DNA from: Myrica gale
Taxonomy: Eukaryota; Streptophyta; Magnoliopsida; Fagales; Myricaceae
NCBI GenBank assembly: GCA_963930655.1
Contig: OZ005606.1
Span: forward strand, 10,136,501-10,200,500
DNA: 64,000 nucleotides
Direction: 5' to 3'
This document shows positions 25,901-36,633 of this stretch, one piece after another. Below the pieces are notes generated by a model that made no database searches, was not told the origin of the DNA, and was given only the letters and a program-made list of their open reading frames with translations. Both the position numbers and the translations under genes were made by a program. Every line of letters starts with the position of its first letter. Within the stretch, counting starts at the first letter, position 1.

Positions 25901-28900
25901 AAGCACATTTTCTTTTGATTTACTCACCCACAACTTCCAGAAACTAGTAACAATTTGCATTGCATGTCTCCAAATGAAGAGTAGCCGTCTGTACCACTTT
26001 TTGCCGAAGTGAAACACTGCTGCTTTAAAGGTCTCTCTGGCAGATAAAGGGAAAATGCTATGTCGCTCCTCTTTATTAACTTTGATGACTGCATCATCCA
26101 CTATTGGCTTAGAGATTTGACTACTCAATGAAGGTTCTGCTTGATTCTCGACAAGTTCACTGTCAGCTTTCCAGAATTTCCATGCTACTTTGCCCCTTCT
26201 ACCACCGGATCCAATCCAATTTATCCAAAACTTTGCAGCTAAAAATGTCAGTCCATCTCCATCCACATTTGTACTTTCTACTTTCTCGATCACAGTTTTC
26301 ATTTCAGGAACATCCAATATGATAGATTCAGACTCATTCCGTGACCACAACCCTGCACTAGTTATCTGCACCAAAACACTACCATTGATACTTAAACATG
26401 AAAGTTTAGCCAACTTAAGAAACAAAACCAATATCATCCAACCAAGAGCTCACCATAGAATCAGAAAAGGAAATATAGGTTTCAGAGTAACAATAATGAT
26501 TTCTGACCAAAATCAAAATTGAATATGAGAGGTAACAAAGAAATCTAGCACAAATACCACAATATGCACTTACTGTGCATCCTGAAAGAAATTCCAGCAT
26601 AGTAATCAGAAATGTAAAAATAAAGTAGAGCTACACATGCACCAAAGCCAACAAATGGACCTACCGTGCAGAAAAAGTTGCAGTATTCTCTTCCAAAGAC
26701 AAGAAAAAGGCAAATAATGAAGACATAGTAAAACTACAATGATAAGGACACAATTGCACGACCCTGTTTGTGGCATAATCAACTACTTGCAGTTTTTTTT
26801 TTGATAAGTAAGCCAGTTTTATTAAAAACAAATAAAAACAAGGAACAACGGAATCACCAGTACAAGAGAATGTACTGAAGAACCCAAACACAGACAAACA
26901 AGAAAAAAAAGAAAAGCAAAAGCCCAACAAGAAACTCCCACCCACACGCCAACAAGATCCCGCCCAACAAGAGACTCCCACCCACACTCCCAAACGATCC
27001 CCCAATCAGTCCAACCCATGGCTCTAAGTCTTCCGAACGATCGAGGGAGACCTATCATAGTTAACTGAAGACTTCAATCCCTGCAACTCTCTGATCATCT
27101 TCCCCTTGGATTTTCGAGACTGTTTCGAACAAGGCTGCACCCGATCCCGTTCCAACGCTGCAAAAAGATCTCTCAGTTTGTCCTCTTGACCACCACACGA
27201 CAGCCCAACCATATTACCCACAGAGGAAACCATATCCAAAACTCACGCCGGAGATTCACCCTCGAAAACGTTACTAGGGACAGGTTCAAGAGAACACTCC
27301 CCCTCCTCCTGCCCACCTAAGAGGGACCCAAAAGAAGGAGCCACTATGCTAGTTTTCAGCCCACCCGAGATAGGCCCAGCAAACCCAGCGAGCCCATCAT
27401 GCCAAGCCCCTCCGTCGTTCACACACTCCCCCACTATGCTAGTTTCAGCCTACCCGAGATAGGCCCAGCAAACCCATCATGCCCAGCCCCTCCTGTGTTC
27501 ACACCCATAGCCCCTGATGAACCATCTAAGGCATTCGGGTCACCAGTTGTCAGCCCAGACGAGACCTGACCCACGAACGTGCCTCCAGGCGTAAACTCCG
27601 GCGTGAACTCCGGCGTCTGAAGAACCTCCGAGCAGTCGCCATCCACGACAGACAGCACCGACGAGAGGGGAGCCGCCACCGACGAGTGGGTTGCACCCCC
27701 TTCCTTGCCTCCCCCGATAAGCCTTCGAAGGCCTCGGAACCATCAACAAGAACGCTAGCATTTTCCGGCGTAAACTCCGGCGCCGGAAGAGCCTCCGGGC
27801 AGTCGCCAGCGACGACAGAAGGCGCCGGCGAGTGGGGAGCCGCCGCAGGCAGTTGGGTAGCATCACCTTCCTTGCCTCCGAGCTCCACAGGAACGAGTGG
27901 GGGAGATGACCCGTGAACGACTCCCCCATCCGGCGCAACCAGGGCCCCCGAAAGCCCAACCGAGGCCTCCGGGCCACCAAGCTTCAGCCCAGATGAGGGG
28001 CCCCTTCAAAGAGACGAGGCCCAACTCGGTGATCCCTGCCCCTCCCAAACCGCAAACCAAGTGATGATTTACGAATACCCAAGTCAGGGTCCAACTGCAA
28101 AATACCCGACCCAGTCTCACTACCCATCAACTCAAGCAGCTTTTCCACTTCGTTACGAATACCCAACAGCCTTTTCCTCCACTCAGACACGTAAAGTGCG
28201 AAACTGTCAGCCGCCTCTGCAGAGAAAGTCTGGCCCTTGGAAAACGACATGTCAGTGTGCAAATTTGAAAATGAGTCATGCGTCTCCTTCATCTTCCCCA
28301 CTCCATCCCTACTCCCTTCCAGCCCCTCCACCACCGGAGACTGGCCCCCTAATCTTTCCCCCAACTGTCCCTACTTGAGAACTTCAACAAAGGAGAGCTC
28401 TTTACGCATTCCAGCTCCAAACGAGCCCTCTTTCCGACAATTAATCTGGCTGAGGTGAGACACTACCTCCTGAAACACATCGGCTAACTTCTTCCAACCA
28501 ACTCCCTCCTTTCCTTCCGGGATCATAACCACTTCCTGCCTGTGTCCCCCTCCAAACTCTGCGATAGCAACAAATCTCCCAGCTTCGTTACTGCACCGTT
28601 GCGCCAAGAAGCCCCGAGAAGCTTCATTAAGTTTAACAACAACCTCCTCCGAATTGGCAACCAGCTGCAACCTACGAACCACTTTCACAATCCAATCAGC
28701 TCCATACCTCCCAAGGAAGATCGAGCTCATAACTTTCCGACTCCACTCCGACAAATGGACGACTCCATTGACTAAAACTGAGACCTGGAACTCCTTAGCT
28801 TTAACACTGAAGCGACGGGAGAAGGACATCAGGACTATCTAACTAAACTAAGAACAACAATCAGCCAGAAAAAACTAACAAGAAAACAACCGGAGCAAAC

Positions 28901-31400
28901 TAGTGGGAGAAGAGGGAAGAGGAGAGAGAACGGAGAAAACATTTTTTCGCAAAAGATTGTTGAGTATTGAGCATTAGAAATAGATCTTTCGAGCCGATGA
29001 TCCCCCCCTACTTCTTTGGAGTACTTAAAAGCCAAAGAGTTCTATCATGGCCTCTAACCCATAGCCTAGTTGGCTCAGCTGCCATCAAAACAAAGACCAC
29101 CATCCAGCACCAGTCTCAGCCTATAGCAGCACTGTCCAGCACCATTCAATACCACCACCACGTTCTTGTTCTGCCATCTCTGCAAGCCCAATCTTCTCTA
29201 CCAAACAAACACTTGAAAAGGGCAAACAGATGGTAACTACTTGCAGTTAGAGGAGGACATAATCTGGTGGCTGGATAAGTCACAGTATAAATGATGAAAA
29301 TGCCAGGGAGTAGTTCCAAGATGAAGACAAAAAAATGATGAATTCAATAACTAGTCATCAATCTATGAAATTCAACTCCACTTAGTAACTTCCAGAGTGA
29401 AGTAGTTCAGAAACACACAAAAAAAAACATTTATTGGAAGTACAAAACAATAGATTACCTTAATTTGAATAAGCTGGGCTTCTGTTGTCTCAACTCCAGA
29501 GAGCTCACTTGAACAGCCAGGCTTCGAGTTCAAAGAAGCATAGATTTTAGTTAGAGCACAGTGCCAAAAACATAATTGCCTCAATTCATCAACATAGAAA
29601 CTTGATCACAGGGAGCCAGGTTTTAAAATTCTGTACATAAGCATTATCATCGCAGTGAATCACTACCATATATCATACGTAAGAATAACATAAACTGCCA
29701 ACTTATCACTCTGTGCAAAACAAAGTGCAATCGAGAATTAGCTTTATCACCTTCCTCAGCTAACTATGACACTTTGATAAGAATTCCTAGGTAGAAAAGA
29801 GACATTCAAGCATGAAATACAGGCATTTACCATTAGCCTCTAATACTAAACATGTGCAGAAAAGTTTCATCATCTATTGAAACAACCCGACCAAAAAAAC
29901 TTATTGACTTAACAAAGCAATAAAATGACAATATCGTGAGGGGAAACACATGCATTACAAAGTTCCGTTGCCTATTGAAAATCCTCCACTGATTATCTTT
30001 TGATAAGTGAAACACTTCTATTTAAAAAATAAAAGGAGTATAATCAATTTACAGGGAAGCATATCAAAAGAAACTCGAAGAATTACAATCGAACAATGAC
30101 AAAAACAAGAAATGCTATAAAAGAGGATATTAAACTACCAAAAGCAGCAATACTTTAAAAGTCTGGATAAATAGTTCCAAAATCACCAACAGTAGGGAAA
30201 AGAACTAAATTACCATGAAATCATCTAGATAAAGTCAGTAACTCCTTCACTGCAGATGTATATAGAAAACCACAAAAATGCCACACAACAATCTGAGCAA
30301 GCAGAAAATACTATAACTAAAGTCGCTTAATGCTTCCTAAATGTGAAAAAGAAGAAGAAGAAGGAAAAAAAAGGTATACTAACACCACCATCCCACTGAG
30401 CTTGAAACCTAAGGTGTTGGAACACGGCTGATATAATTTCCTAATCTGAATTCTTTTCCGTTTTCTGGGGTAAGCTACCGATTCAAAACCAAATGCATGA
30501 AATTGTGAAAAAGAGGCCAAAAAATCAGAAAATAGTAAACCTTGCACATGTTTTCAGATAGTTGCACAAAGCATAACTTTGCAATGCCATCACGTCAGTC
30601 CCAGTGTTCAGCCCTAGAACAAGGCCCATAGAGCGTAAAACAAAGCTTCAAGAAAAGCATATAAAACACTAAAACTCATTTCCTCATGACTCTATACAAT
30701 TCAGCACCCATGAACTCATAGCTGTTAAACTTCCAACCTCAAAGGTAGAAATCTAATATTCTCTAAGGCACACCAAAAAGTACATTTCATCCCTCATTTA
30801 AGGCACTAGCATTGGCACACTCTCAAATCCCTATTTGCACCTAATGGATAAATAACTTATACCTCGCCTCTTCTACAGTAGTAGCTTAACTTGCTTGTAG
30901 CCCCCAAATTGTTCGGGCCAACCAGTAAGGCACTTACCTACAACACAGCAAGCCCCGAGAATACAATTCATGATGGGGGAAGTAGTACTACTAGGAAGCA
31001 ATTCTCCTTTTCTTTGGCTCTCCCGGTGATTTCTAACTTTCAAAACCGAAATGATTATCCGAAAAATATGAAGCGCAAACCCCTGGTAGATTAACAAGAC
31101 TGAGACTAACTTATTCCACATTTGAAAACCAACCACAAATTAGAAATTGAAAAGAAAGCTACTGCTGGAATGGAATTGAGGAACCCTAAGGGCTAAAGAA
31201 CTGAAAACATGAATCCGAGAATCATTTAGCACGTAAGCACTTCGTACCTGTTGAACGTAATTGGCGTGCATAACAACGAGGATACAGAACAAGGTGATGG
31301 CGACGAAAAGGTAAAAGTATTCCAAAATAGCTCTCACTTTGGGCCTCAGCATCTGCGAGAACCGCTCTTGGACACGTATGAACGTCTGCTCGGGATCCAT
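16975..31400 (-). CDS. Membralin-like ER membrane protein
   Basis: Fourteen exons on the minus strand: 31248-31400, 29459-29521, 25928-26365, 25214-25295, 24613-24674, 24368-24462, 21526-21605, 20707-20790, 20205-20321, 19825-19910, 19562-19668, 19014-19105, 18848-18924 and 16975-17454. They join in frame to 671 residues. The N-terminus (MDPEQTFIRVQERFSQML) and a first membrane helix at about 28-45 are typical of membralin. Later landmarks are PGCSSELSG, EKGYFLLPEEAKSRHN, YNYQTKEFYNLSYA, QLQHHARHRLPTFQLIF and VRTPISMKFFPRFF, with several membrane helices across exons 9-13 and a Gln/Pro/Gly-rich tail. In animals and plants this is a multi-pass ER protein tied to ER protein quality control. Two introns carry whole LINE derivatives, one on each strand. 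The intron after exon 5 has a GC rather than GT donor. All exons keep frame, so the gene looks intact. Confidence 0.92.
20168..20188 (+). repeat. Long G-run in a membralin intron
   Basis: A nearly pure run of G residues (written GAGGGG followed by more than a dozen Gs) lies in the intron after membralin exon 9. Such runs can form G-quadruplexes on the non-template strand and are prone to length errors in assembly. Confidence 0.5.
21915..22577 (+). pseudogene. LINE ORF1-like (DUF4283-type) reading frame, copy 1
   Basis: A 220-codon frame starts 143 bases into LINE copy 1. Residues about 1-135 align by eye with the minus-strand frame at 28371-28829. Shared blocks are KEFQVSV, SEWSRK, LGRYGA, FLAQRC.N.AGRFV, and VMIPEG followed by G and W. 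This resembles the DUF4283-type N-terminal domain found in gag-like or ORF1 proteins of plant L1 elements. The remainder diverges and later frames continue the reading out of phase (22568-22963 and beyond), so the original ORF1 is broken. The domain name is recalled from the family and was not searched. Confidence 0.65.
22854..23221 (+). repeat. Direct repeats of about 115 bp inside LINE copy 1
   Basis: A block starting CCGGAGGTGGTCCAGGTCCA at about 22853 recurs at about 23111 (CCGGAGGTGGTCCATGTCCA). Both run on to CCGTCGCCGGGAGCTCCTGT and are offset by about 258 bases. They encode a Pro/Gly/Ser-rich stretch of ORF1 and probably arose by slippage within the element. Confidence 0.75.
23758..23930 (+). 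repeat. Tandem repeat of about 72 bp near the 3' end of LINE copy 1
   Basis: A unit reading GGGTTGAGGGTG, TTCTGGGGGAGTTTTGTTGG and CTAGTGGGA is repeated about two and a third times. The minus-strand LINE at 26793-29234 has a similar but different G/T-rich repetition in the equivalent place (around 26920-27000). A repetitive 3' UTR is therefore likely a feature of the family. Confidence 0.75.
24611..24612 (-). other. Non-canonical GC splice donor in membralin
   Basis: Membralin exon 5 ends ...ATGGAAAAG and is followed on the minus strand by GCAAAT. No GT lies nearby that would keep frame. Joining here to the AG before 24462 restores the family motif EKGYFLLPEEAK. The context AAG|GCAAAT fits the known GC-AG class of introns. 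Confidence 0.8.
27024..27239 (-). pseudogene. LINE ORF1 C-terminal block, copy 2
   Basis: This minus-strand frame holds MVSSVGNMVGLSCGGQEDKL and LQGLKSSVNYD. It matches the plus-strand block at about 23490-23670 of copy 1. In full plant L1 elements a segment of this type sits just before the start of ORF2, so the element appears to have lost everything from there to the 3' UTR. That reading of the family layout is inference. Confidence 0.55.
28371..28829 (-). pseudogene. LINE ORF1-like (DUF4283-type) reading frame, copy 2
   Basis: A 152-codon frame near the 5' end of copy 2. Its N-terminal blocks (AKEFQVSV, LSEWSRK, FLGRYGADW, RGFLAQRC, AGRFVAI, VMIPEGKEG and GW) match the copy 1 frame at 21915-22577. 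The sequence is followed by other open segments in different phases (27984-28364 and lower), so the original protein is interrupted. It resembles an RNA-binding ORF1 of a plant L1 element, although I see no zinc knuckle. Confidence 0.65.
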
Positions 31401-31672
31401 CCCTCTCTCTGTACGATTGGATGAAGGAAAATCGGGAATTTTCCCGAGAAAGTGACGAAAATGTTAAAGCTCTCGCGCTGAGCCTGACCGGTCAACGTTT
31501 TTATCCTTGGAACCTATTTTTAATCGAGAGGAGATTAAAAGTGTTAATCCTTATTACCTTTTAGTTCTAACTAGTTAATAGTTTTCACTTTAACTGCTTG
31601 TGGCGATCCAGGTGGAGAGTCTGGAGACACGAACTCTGGATCCGTACCGGTGTAGCTGTATATCAAAAAAAA
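31401..31672. promoter_or_regulatory. Membralin upstream region
   Basis: Bases just right of the membralin start codon should contain its leader and promoter. No clear TATA box is seen on the minus strand. The sequence merges into a long inverted-repeat element at 31673. Confidence 0.35.
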
Positions 31673-32862
31673 CTCCCTCTACAATCTCCCCTAAACTTGA
31701 ACTCGTGGAGACACGAACTCTTGACTCGTTTTTAACGTTCCTTCATCTATAAAAGACCAAAATACCCCCATTAATTATTCATATTTACTGTGCCCTCTCT
31801 CTCTCTCGGTCTTTCTCTCCCCCTCTCTGTGACTTTCTACTGGGCTCTCACGGGCAAATTTTAACCTCATCCAGCAGAACGTTTGATGTTTTGAAATCTC
31901 GAAATATTAGCTTCATCAATTAAAATTATGAAAGAGTTCAATATCGTACGGACAAGCATGCAATTGGGCGAAGTAGTCTACTACTCTACTTGCCAAAAAA
32001 TCACACTGCAGCTAGTGCAAAAATCTGTGGAAAAAAATCATTGTATGCATCTTCCACTAATCCATTCTTCTACTAATCCATTCTCTTTTGAAAGAAGAAT
32101 GCATACAAAAAGTGGGAAGCTTTGGTAAGAAGAAACTGCAACAGAACCATGCAGATAACCTCGTTTAAGCTTTTGTACTCCAATTAGGCATCATTGTTCT
32201 AGAATGAAAGAGCGTCCATGCAATCACTTTAAATATAAGGTGCAGTTTTAGGAGTAACACGTGAATACGATTTCCTATAACCAAGGATCGCAATGTTATG
32301 AAGCGAACAAGAATATTGAACCTGAAAATCCATTTCTTCATGAAGGTATGCCAAGCCGCTCTTCTCTTGCTGAAACTCCCTCTCTCTTTTCCTCTCCTCT
32401 CTCTTCATTACCACATCCCTCAACTCTGAAACTTTTGCACTCATAAATCTCAATCTCCGATTTATTCTCAAACTCTTCCTCAGTTTCTTCATTCGAGCAA
32501 AACTCACTTCCCCATTTCTCCTCTCAACCCCAAATTCACCATCGCTCCTCACAATTTGCTCACCATCGATGTTGTCAGACAATCTCTTGCCCTTTGCATC
32601 AAGCTCCACATCACCAAAAACCTCATTGTATTTCAAGAAATTCACCCAGTGATTTTCCCTTTGCCCGTGAGAGCCCAGTAGAAATTCATAGAGAGGGGGA
32701 GAGAAAGACCGAGAGAGAGAGAGAGGGTACAGTAAATATGAATAATTAATGGGGACATTTTGGTCTTTTATAGATAAAGGAACGTTAAAAACGAGTCAAA
32801 AACGTTTACGTAAGTTCGAGGGGCGGGTTGACACGAGTTCAAGTTTAGGGAGGATTGTGGGA
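31673..32862. mobile_element. Long inverted-repeat (foldback or Mutator-like) element of about 1.2 kb
   Basis: The left arm at about 31673-31858 (from CTCCCTCTACAATC to GGGCTCTCACGGGCAAA) is repeated in inverted orientation at about 32661-32862. Shared blocks include CTAAACTTGAACTCGTG, GACTCGTTTTTAACGTTCC, ATAAAAGACCAAAAT, ATTAATTATTCATATTTACTGT and TACTGGGCTCTCACGGGCAAA. The arms are about 190 bp each, around an 800-bp centre. Terminal repeats this long suggest a Mutator-like or foldback element. I found no secure target duplication, and the outer ends may extend, since the right side continues to GTAATTAACCC near 32900. Confidence 0.75.
32229..32645 (-). CDS. Unidentified charged reading frame inside the inverted-repeat element
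   Basis: A 138-codon frame between the two arms encodes an acidic N-terminal part (FGDVELDAKGKRLSDN) and a strongly basic, probably coiled-coil part (MKKLRKSLRINRRLRF, REERKREREFQQEK). It has the composition of a genuine protein rather than a random frame, and the basic coiled coil recalls the C-terminal part of plant trihelix-type proteins. I cannot identify it. It may be a host gene fragment carried by the element, or an element-encoded protein. Confidence 0.35.
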   Translation of the reverse strand: MNFLKYNEVFGDVELDAKGKRLSDNIDGEQIVRSDGEFGVERRNGEVSFARMKKLRKSLRINRRLRFMSAKVSELRDVVMKREERKREREFQQEKSGLAYLHEEMDFQVQYSCSLHNIAILGYRKSYSRVTPKTAPYI

Positions 32863-33818
32863 AACGTGGTATAGTTCGAGAAGATTTTTTGTAATTAACC
32901 CTATATATATATATATATACTTTTTTTTCATTGCTTTTTCCTTTGGGAAGAGGTTAGATTCTCTGCAATTTTTTACGGTTTAATTCGGAAAAAAAACCAC
33001 ACAATAAATCACTACGGTCAACGGTAAATGCATGGCAATTATTAATCAAGGAAAGCTATTTCTAAAAAGCTTTAAAGTCTTTTTTTATATATTTTTATTA
33101 CAATAAATAAATAAAAATTCACTCGATCATCGCTCTCCATCTTTTCACTTGTAAAATTATATTTCTCTTTACTTACTTTTACACTGATTTTTATAAAATT
33201 ATAATTTATTTAATATTTTCTCACAAAACTCAATAAAATTCAAATTTTCTCAAATTTCACAGTATTCCGAGATGTGCCGACTACTGGACTTGAGCCGGGC
33301 AACGGTACAACAAGACCGGCACGGGAATGAATATACAGGCAAAATTCTATTTACTTGGGCTTCCACCGGTCGATTTGTCAGGACCTGATGGGCGTAACCG
33401 TGAGCGGGTGTGGTGGGGGAGATCGTAATAGGCGCTGAGACACTGAACCATGGCGTGTTCGTCGAATACGTCGGCGTACAAGTTCTTCGGCCGAACGCCT
33501 GAAAAAGAAGGCTATTACCGGCTTGCAAAGGTGTGAGCCCAAGCCCGAGTGTGAAGCATGGAAAGAGCTTTTGATTGACTGACATGGGCCCTTTTAGACC
33601 CAAACTTGGACCACAGAAGTTGGGCCGAAACAGACCGAAGCAATATTCGGTTAAGAGACTGACATGGGCCAGTGGAACCTTGTCATTGTTTTAAAAATCG
33701 ATGGAAGGAAAAAAAGACAAAAAAACCCAAGCGTATCTAGCATCCTAACTTGAGAAGAAACGATTGCCCGCATATTTAAAGAAATGATCTATTGCCTCTG
33801 TTTCTCGGAGGTAACATA
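32863..33818. other. Spacer between the foldback element and the second hAT element
   Basis: Contains a TA microsatellite near 32903-32921 and AT-rich DNA. A GC-richer part at 33250-33670 carries an open minus frame (33250-33603) with no recognisable motif, and the phrase GACTGACATGGGCC occurs twice (about 33575 and 33656). No gene is supported. Confidence 0.4.
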
Positions 33819-34771
33819 TAGGGTGGGCACCGAAAATTTTGAATTCGGAAATGCACTGTCAGAATCCGAATCCGAATTCGAAATTTTTGAATACTGGATT
33901 TTGAATTCGAATCCGATTCGAAATGCACCAATATTCGGCTTAGTCGGTCAAATCTGATTCTGATCGAATACCGGATCGGATTCAGAATTGTGAGGTCAGG
34001 TTCTTGACATTCATTTGGGTTATCTTTATACCATATTCCAACCCCAACCAGTGCCACCTCTCGTCTGCCTCTAAAAGGAAACGAAAGAAATACAAGAATA
34101 AAGAAGAAAACGCGAAGGGAAGGAAAGAAATATGCATTTAAGAAACAAACAACATTTTGAAGTCTTCAACAATTTAGGCCTATGACATTGATAATAGAGA
34201 GTCCAGGATTAGATCCAACTATGTATACCTCCATTAAGCTAAAGAAGAAGAGGCCATGTTTTCTTAGTAGGATGATCAACCTCAACAAGGTAATAAAAAA
34301 ACTCACAAGGGTTGTCCGTGCAGTCTCCCAAATTTTCAATCTTGTCTTTCTCCTTCGAGCCCTCCTGAAGAATATGGACATTGGTTCCATTGAGAAGGTC
34401 AAGATCTGTGATTGTATGGGGCACGGAGACAAGTGAAGTGACAACAAGAAGACTGGTGAGTGGCGGCACCTGAGGGGGGGAAGACTGGCGGCGACGAGGT
34501 GGCTTTAGGGTTAGGTTTTTTCGAATGGGGGCCGAGAGCTTGGGAGAAACGAAGACTTGCGACTGGCAATTAACAGGGGGCTTGAAAGTGAAACGCGAAG
34601 AAGGGGGAAGGGTGCCTAAAACGTGCATTTCATTAAAAGGTAGATTTCGAATCGGGTCGGATGATATCAGATTTATTTTCGGATATCCGAATCTCACCCG
34701 AATAAGTGTTTTTCTTATATATATTATCCGACTCCAGCTTCGCCGGATCGGGGCTTTTCTGCACAGCCCTA
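33819..34771. mobile_element. Non-autonomous hAT element, 953 bp, with coding-like cargo
   Basis: Termini TAGGGTGGGCAC and GCACAGCCCTA form imperfect inverted repeats. A perfect 8-bp target duplication GTAACATA lies at 33811-33818 and 34772-34779. Subterminal regions are filled with GAATCCGAATTCG-type repeats at one end and TCGGATATCCGAAT at the other. The centre (about 34090-34620) is different in character, GC-richer, with an open minus-strand frame (part of 34239-34886). It includes NVHILQEGSKEKDKIENL and KPPRRRQSSPP and may be captured host DNA. There is no transposase. Confidence 0.85.
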
Positions 34772-34779
34772 GTAACATA

Positions 34780-35364
34780 GGGCAAAAAGACGAAGCACGT
34801 ACTGCTAAATGGATCTGCACTGTAAGTGCACATTTCTGGCTAAAATTGTACTGCTTTGAAAGTAATATTATATATATAGATATCAACGCCTCAAAAGAAC
34901 TGTCCGCAGGGTTTATATATATTATTATATGCGCGCAATATATTCAACAAATATTATTCCGATTGGTTGATTCAACTCTCGAGAAACCCGAGTTCCTCTC
35001 TTTCTCACCCTCTTTTATTCAATATCATCAAGCTCTACCGTTTTCAATATCATCAAGCACTACCATTTTCAATACCATCAACTCCATTTGGAGATGTTCG
35101 ATTTATATAAGAGGCATACCTAATTAATAATCATGAATTCGTTCTATTTGACCGATTTGCCAACCTCGATCGATCATAATCTGTACAGTTTGAAGATCAT
35201 GTTTCTATTCTTTTCTGTCTTTTATCTTTCCTTTGATATTTTTCTGTTAGATTTGTATTTCCATTAACTAATTTGGGTTAATGATTTCTCCAAGGGTTGG
35301 ACCACGTCACTGTTCATCCGGGTTTTTGCTGTGAGATCATGTGGAGCTAGGGAAAGAAATTTTA
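34780..35364 (+). promoter_or_regulatory. bHLH gene upstream region
   Basis: This region lies between the hAT element and the bHLH start codon. A TATATAAG at 35105-35112 is a plausible TATA box about 255 bases before the start codon. AT-rich repeats (TATATATATTATTATATG) occur near 34915. The short phrase AATATCATCAAGC is repeated around 35020-35060. Confidence 0.35.
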
Positions 35365-35649
35365 ATGGATGACCATCACCAGCTTGATGCATGGCCTGGA
35401 CCTGATGATGATGATGACCCGCTTATCTGCCTCGACAGTAAGTAGTGATCAAGGCATATCTAAATTTCTGACAGTTTGGTTTTAGCGTTTCATCAATCAA
35501 GTGGATGCTACTCTAATTTCAGAGCTGAGATTTAATTTCTATTTAATTCGAATTACTCTAATGTATGAATCCTTTGAGCGGTTCATTTGAATCAAGTCAG
35601 TTTGGTAGCCAAATATACCTCTTTTACGATCTCACTGAACTAGTATTTG

Positions 35650-35957
35650 TCAAGTTTCATCCTAAAACCAATCGGCAATAGGAATAGGTGACTCAACAGG
35701 TATATGAAATACAAGATTAAATGGTCCCTAATTAATGTGTGACTCTCACACTCCCCTCACGGGCAGGCCGAATGAACATGGTTCATGCACGTGGACAATA
35801 AATGGAGAATACAAACAAGTGGGCCAAGCCCAGAAATAGTTGGATTTGATACCATGTCAAGTTTCATCCTAAAACCAATTGGCAATAGGAAAAGGTGGCT
35901 CAACATGTATATGAAACACAAGATTAAATAGTCTCTAATCAATGTGGGACTCTAACA
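35650..35957 (+). repeat. Two direct repeats of about 100 bp in bHLH intron 1
   Basis: The block beginning TCAAGTTTCATCCTAAAACC at 35650 recurs at 35857 with few differences, and both end near TGTG.GACTCT.ACA. The period is 207 bases. The intervening 105 bases (CCCCTCACGGGCAGGCCG...) are not duplicated. Origin unknown; probably a relic of a retroelement. Confidence 0.75.
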
Positions 35958-36633
35958 ACATTCATATACATGAGGGCTCTTACTTTCCAAAAACGATGGC
36001 ATTTACCCGTAACGATTTTTTTTCTATTGCAATTTCAGCAACAAAATTTATCGTCTTTTTTATGAGGTCTTCCAGGCTTCCTTACGTCCCCAGGTGAGAT
36101 AACATGTTCTGTTTTTTTCCCCTATATATCAGCAAGTAGATAACAATATTCATGTTTACTTCTTGAAGCTTCAGATAGCCTATGGCCAATTGTGGAAGAG
36201 CACAGCATATCACTACCAATTGCAGATGATGACATAAACGATGTGTTGGATGCAAACTGCGTGTTTCTCGGGCTAGAAAACTCAGCACTAGCGGTGTCCA
36301 GAATTCATGAGGTCGGATTACGAGAGATTAATGATCTCTGCAACCTCCACCAAGATAACAGTTTGTCCACCATTCTTGACACTTCGAACAATCCATGTCC
36401 ACTTCTACATGAGAATAATATATATAAAAACGCTGGTACTGGACTCGATTCGGGCGTGCTTCTTGAGCGAGAACTCCCAGCGTCGGCTCATGAGTCTTGC
36501 ACTGACAAAGAGATACTTGTAAAAGGTGTGAAATGTAAGACGAGGGATAGAAACCACAGGTCCAAACGCATAGAGACTAGGGAAAAAGAGGTGGAACCCA
36601 GTGCAGAAGAGGGGCCAGTTGCAAAGAAACAAG

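Larger units (their letters stand above)
26793..29234 (-). mobile_element. ORF1-only L1-type LINE derivative, copy 2 (sense in membralin intron)
   Basis: A 2.4-kb insertion on the minus strand, lying in the intron between membralin exons 2 and 3. Its 3' end is TTAATAAAACTGGCTTACTTATC plus about ten As (plus-strand T-run 26793-26802). The flanking direct repeat is AACTACTTGCAG (26781-26792 and 29235-29246), extendable by two Ts. It has the ORF1-like frame at 28371-28829, further Pro/Ser/Gly-rich frames, and a C-terminal block at 27024-27239 (CGGQEDKLRDLF, IRELQGLKSSVNYD) matching copy 1. It has no reverse transcriptase. The 3' end is very similar to copy 1, while the two 5' leaders differ. Confidence 0.85.

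Noticed and set aside
33250-33603. 117-codon minus frame in GC-richer DNA
   Set aside because: No recognisable motif, no splice partners and a composition that could be chance. It is not supported as a gene.
34239-34886. 215-codon minus frame as a host gene
   Set aside because: It crosses the right end of the hAT element at 34771, so it cannot be one original gene. The inner part may be captured sequence and is discussed with the element.
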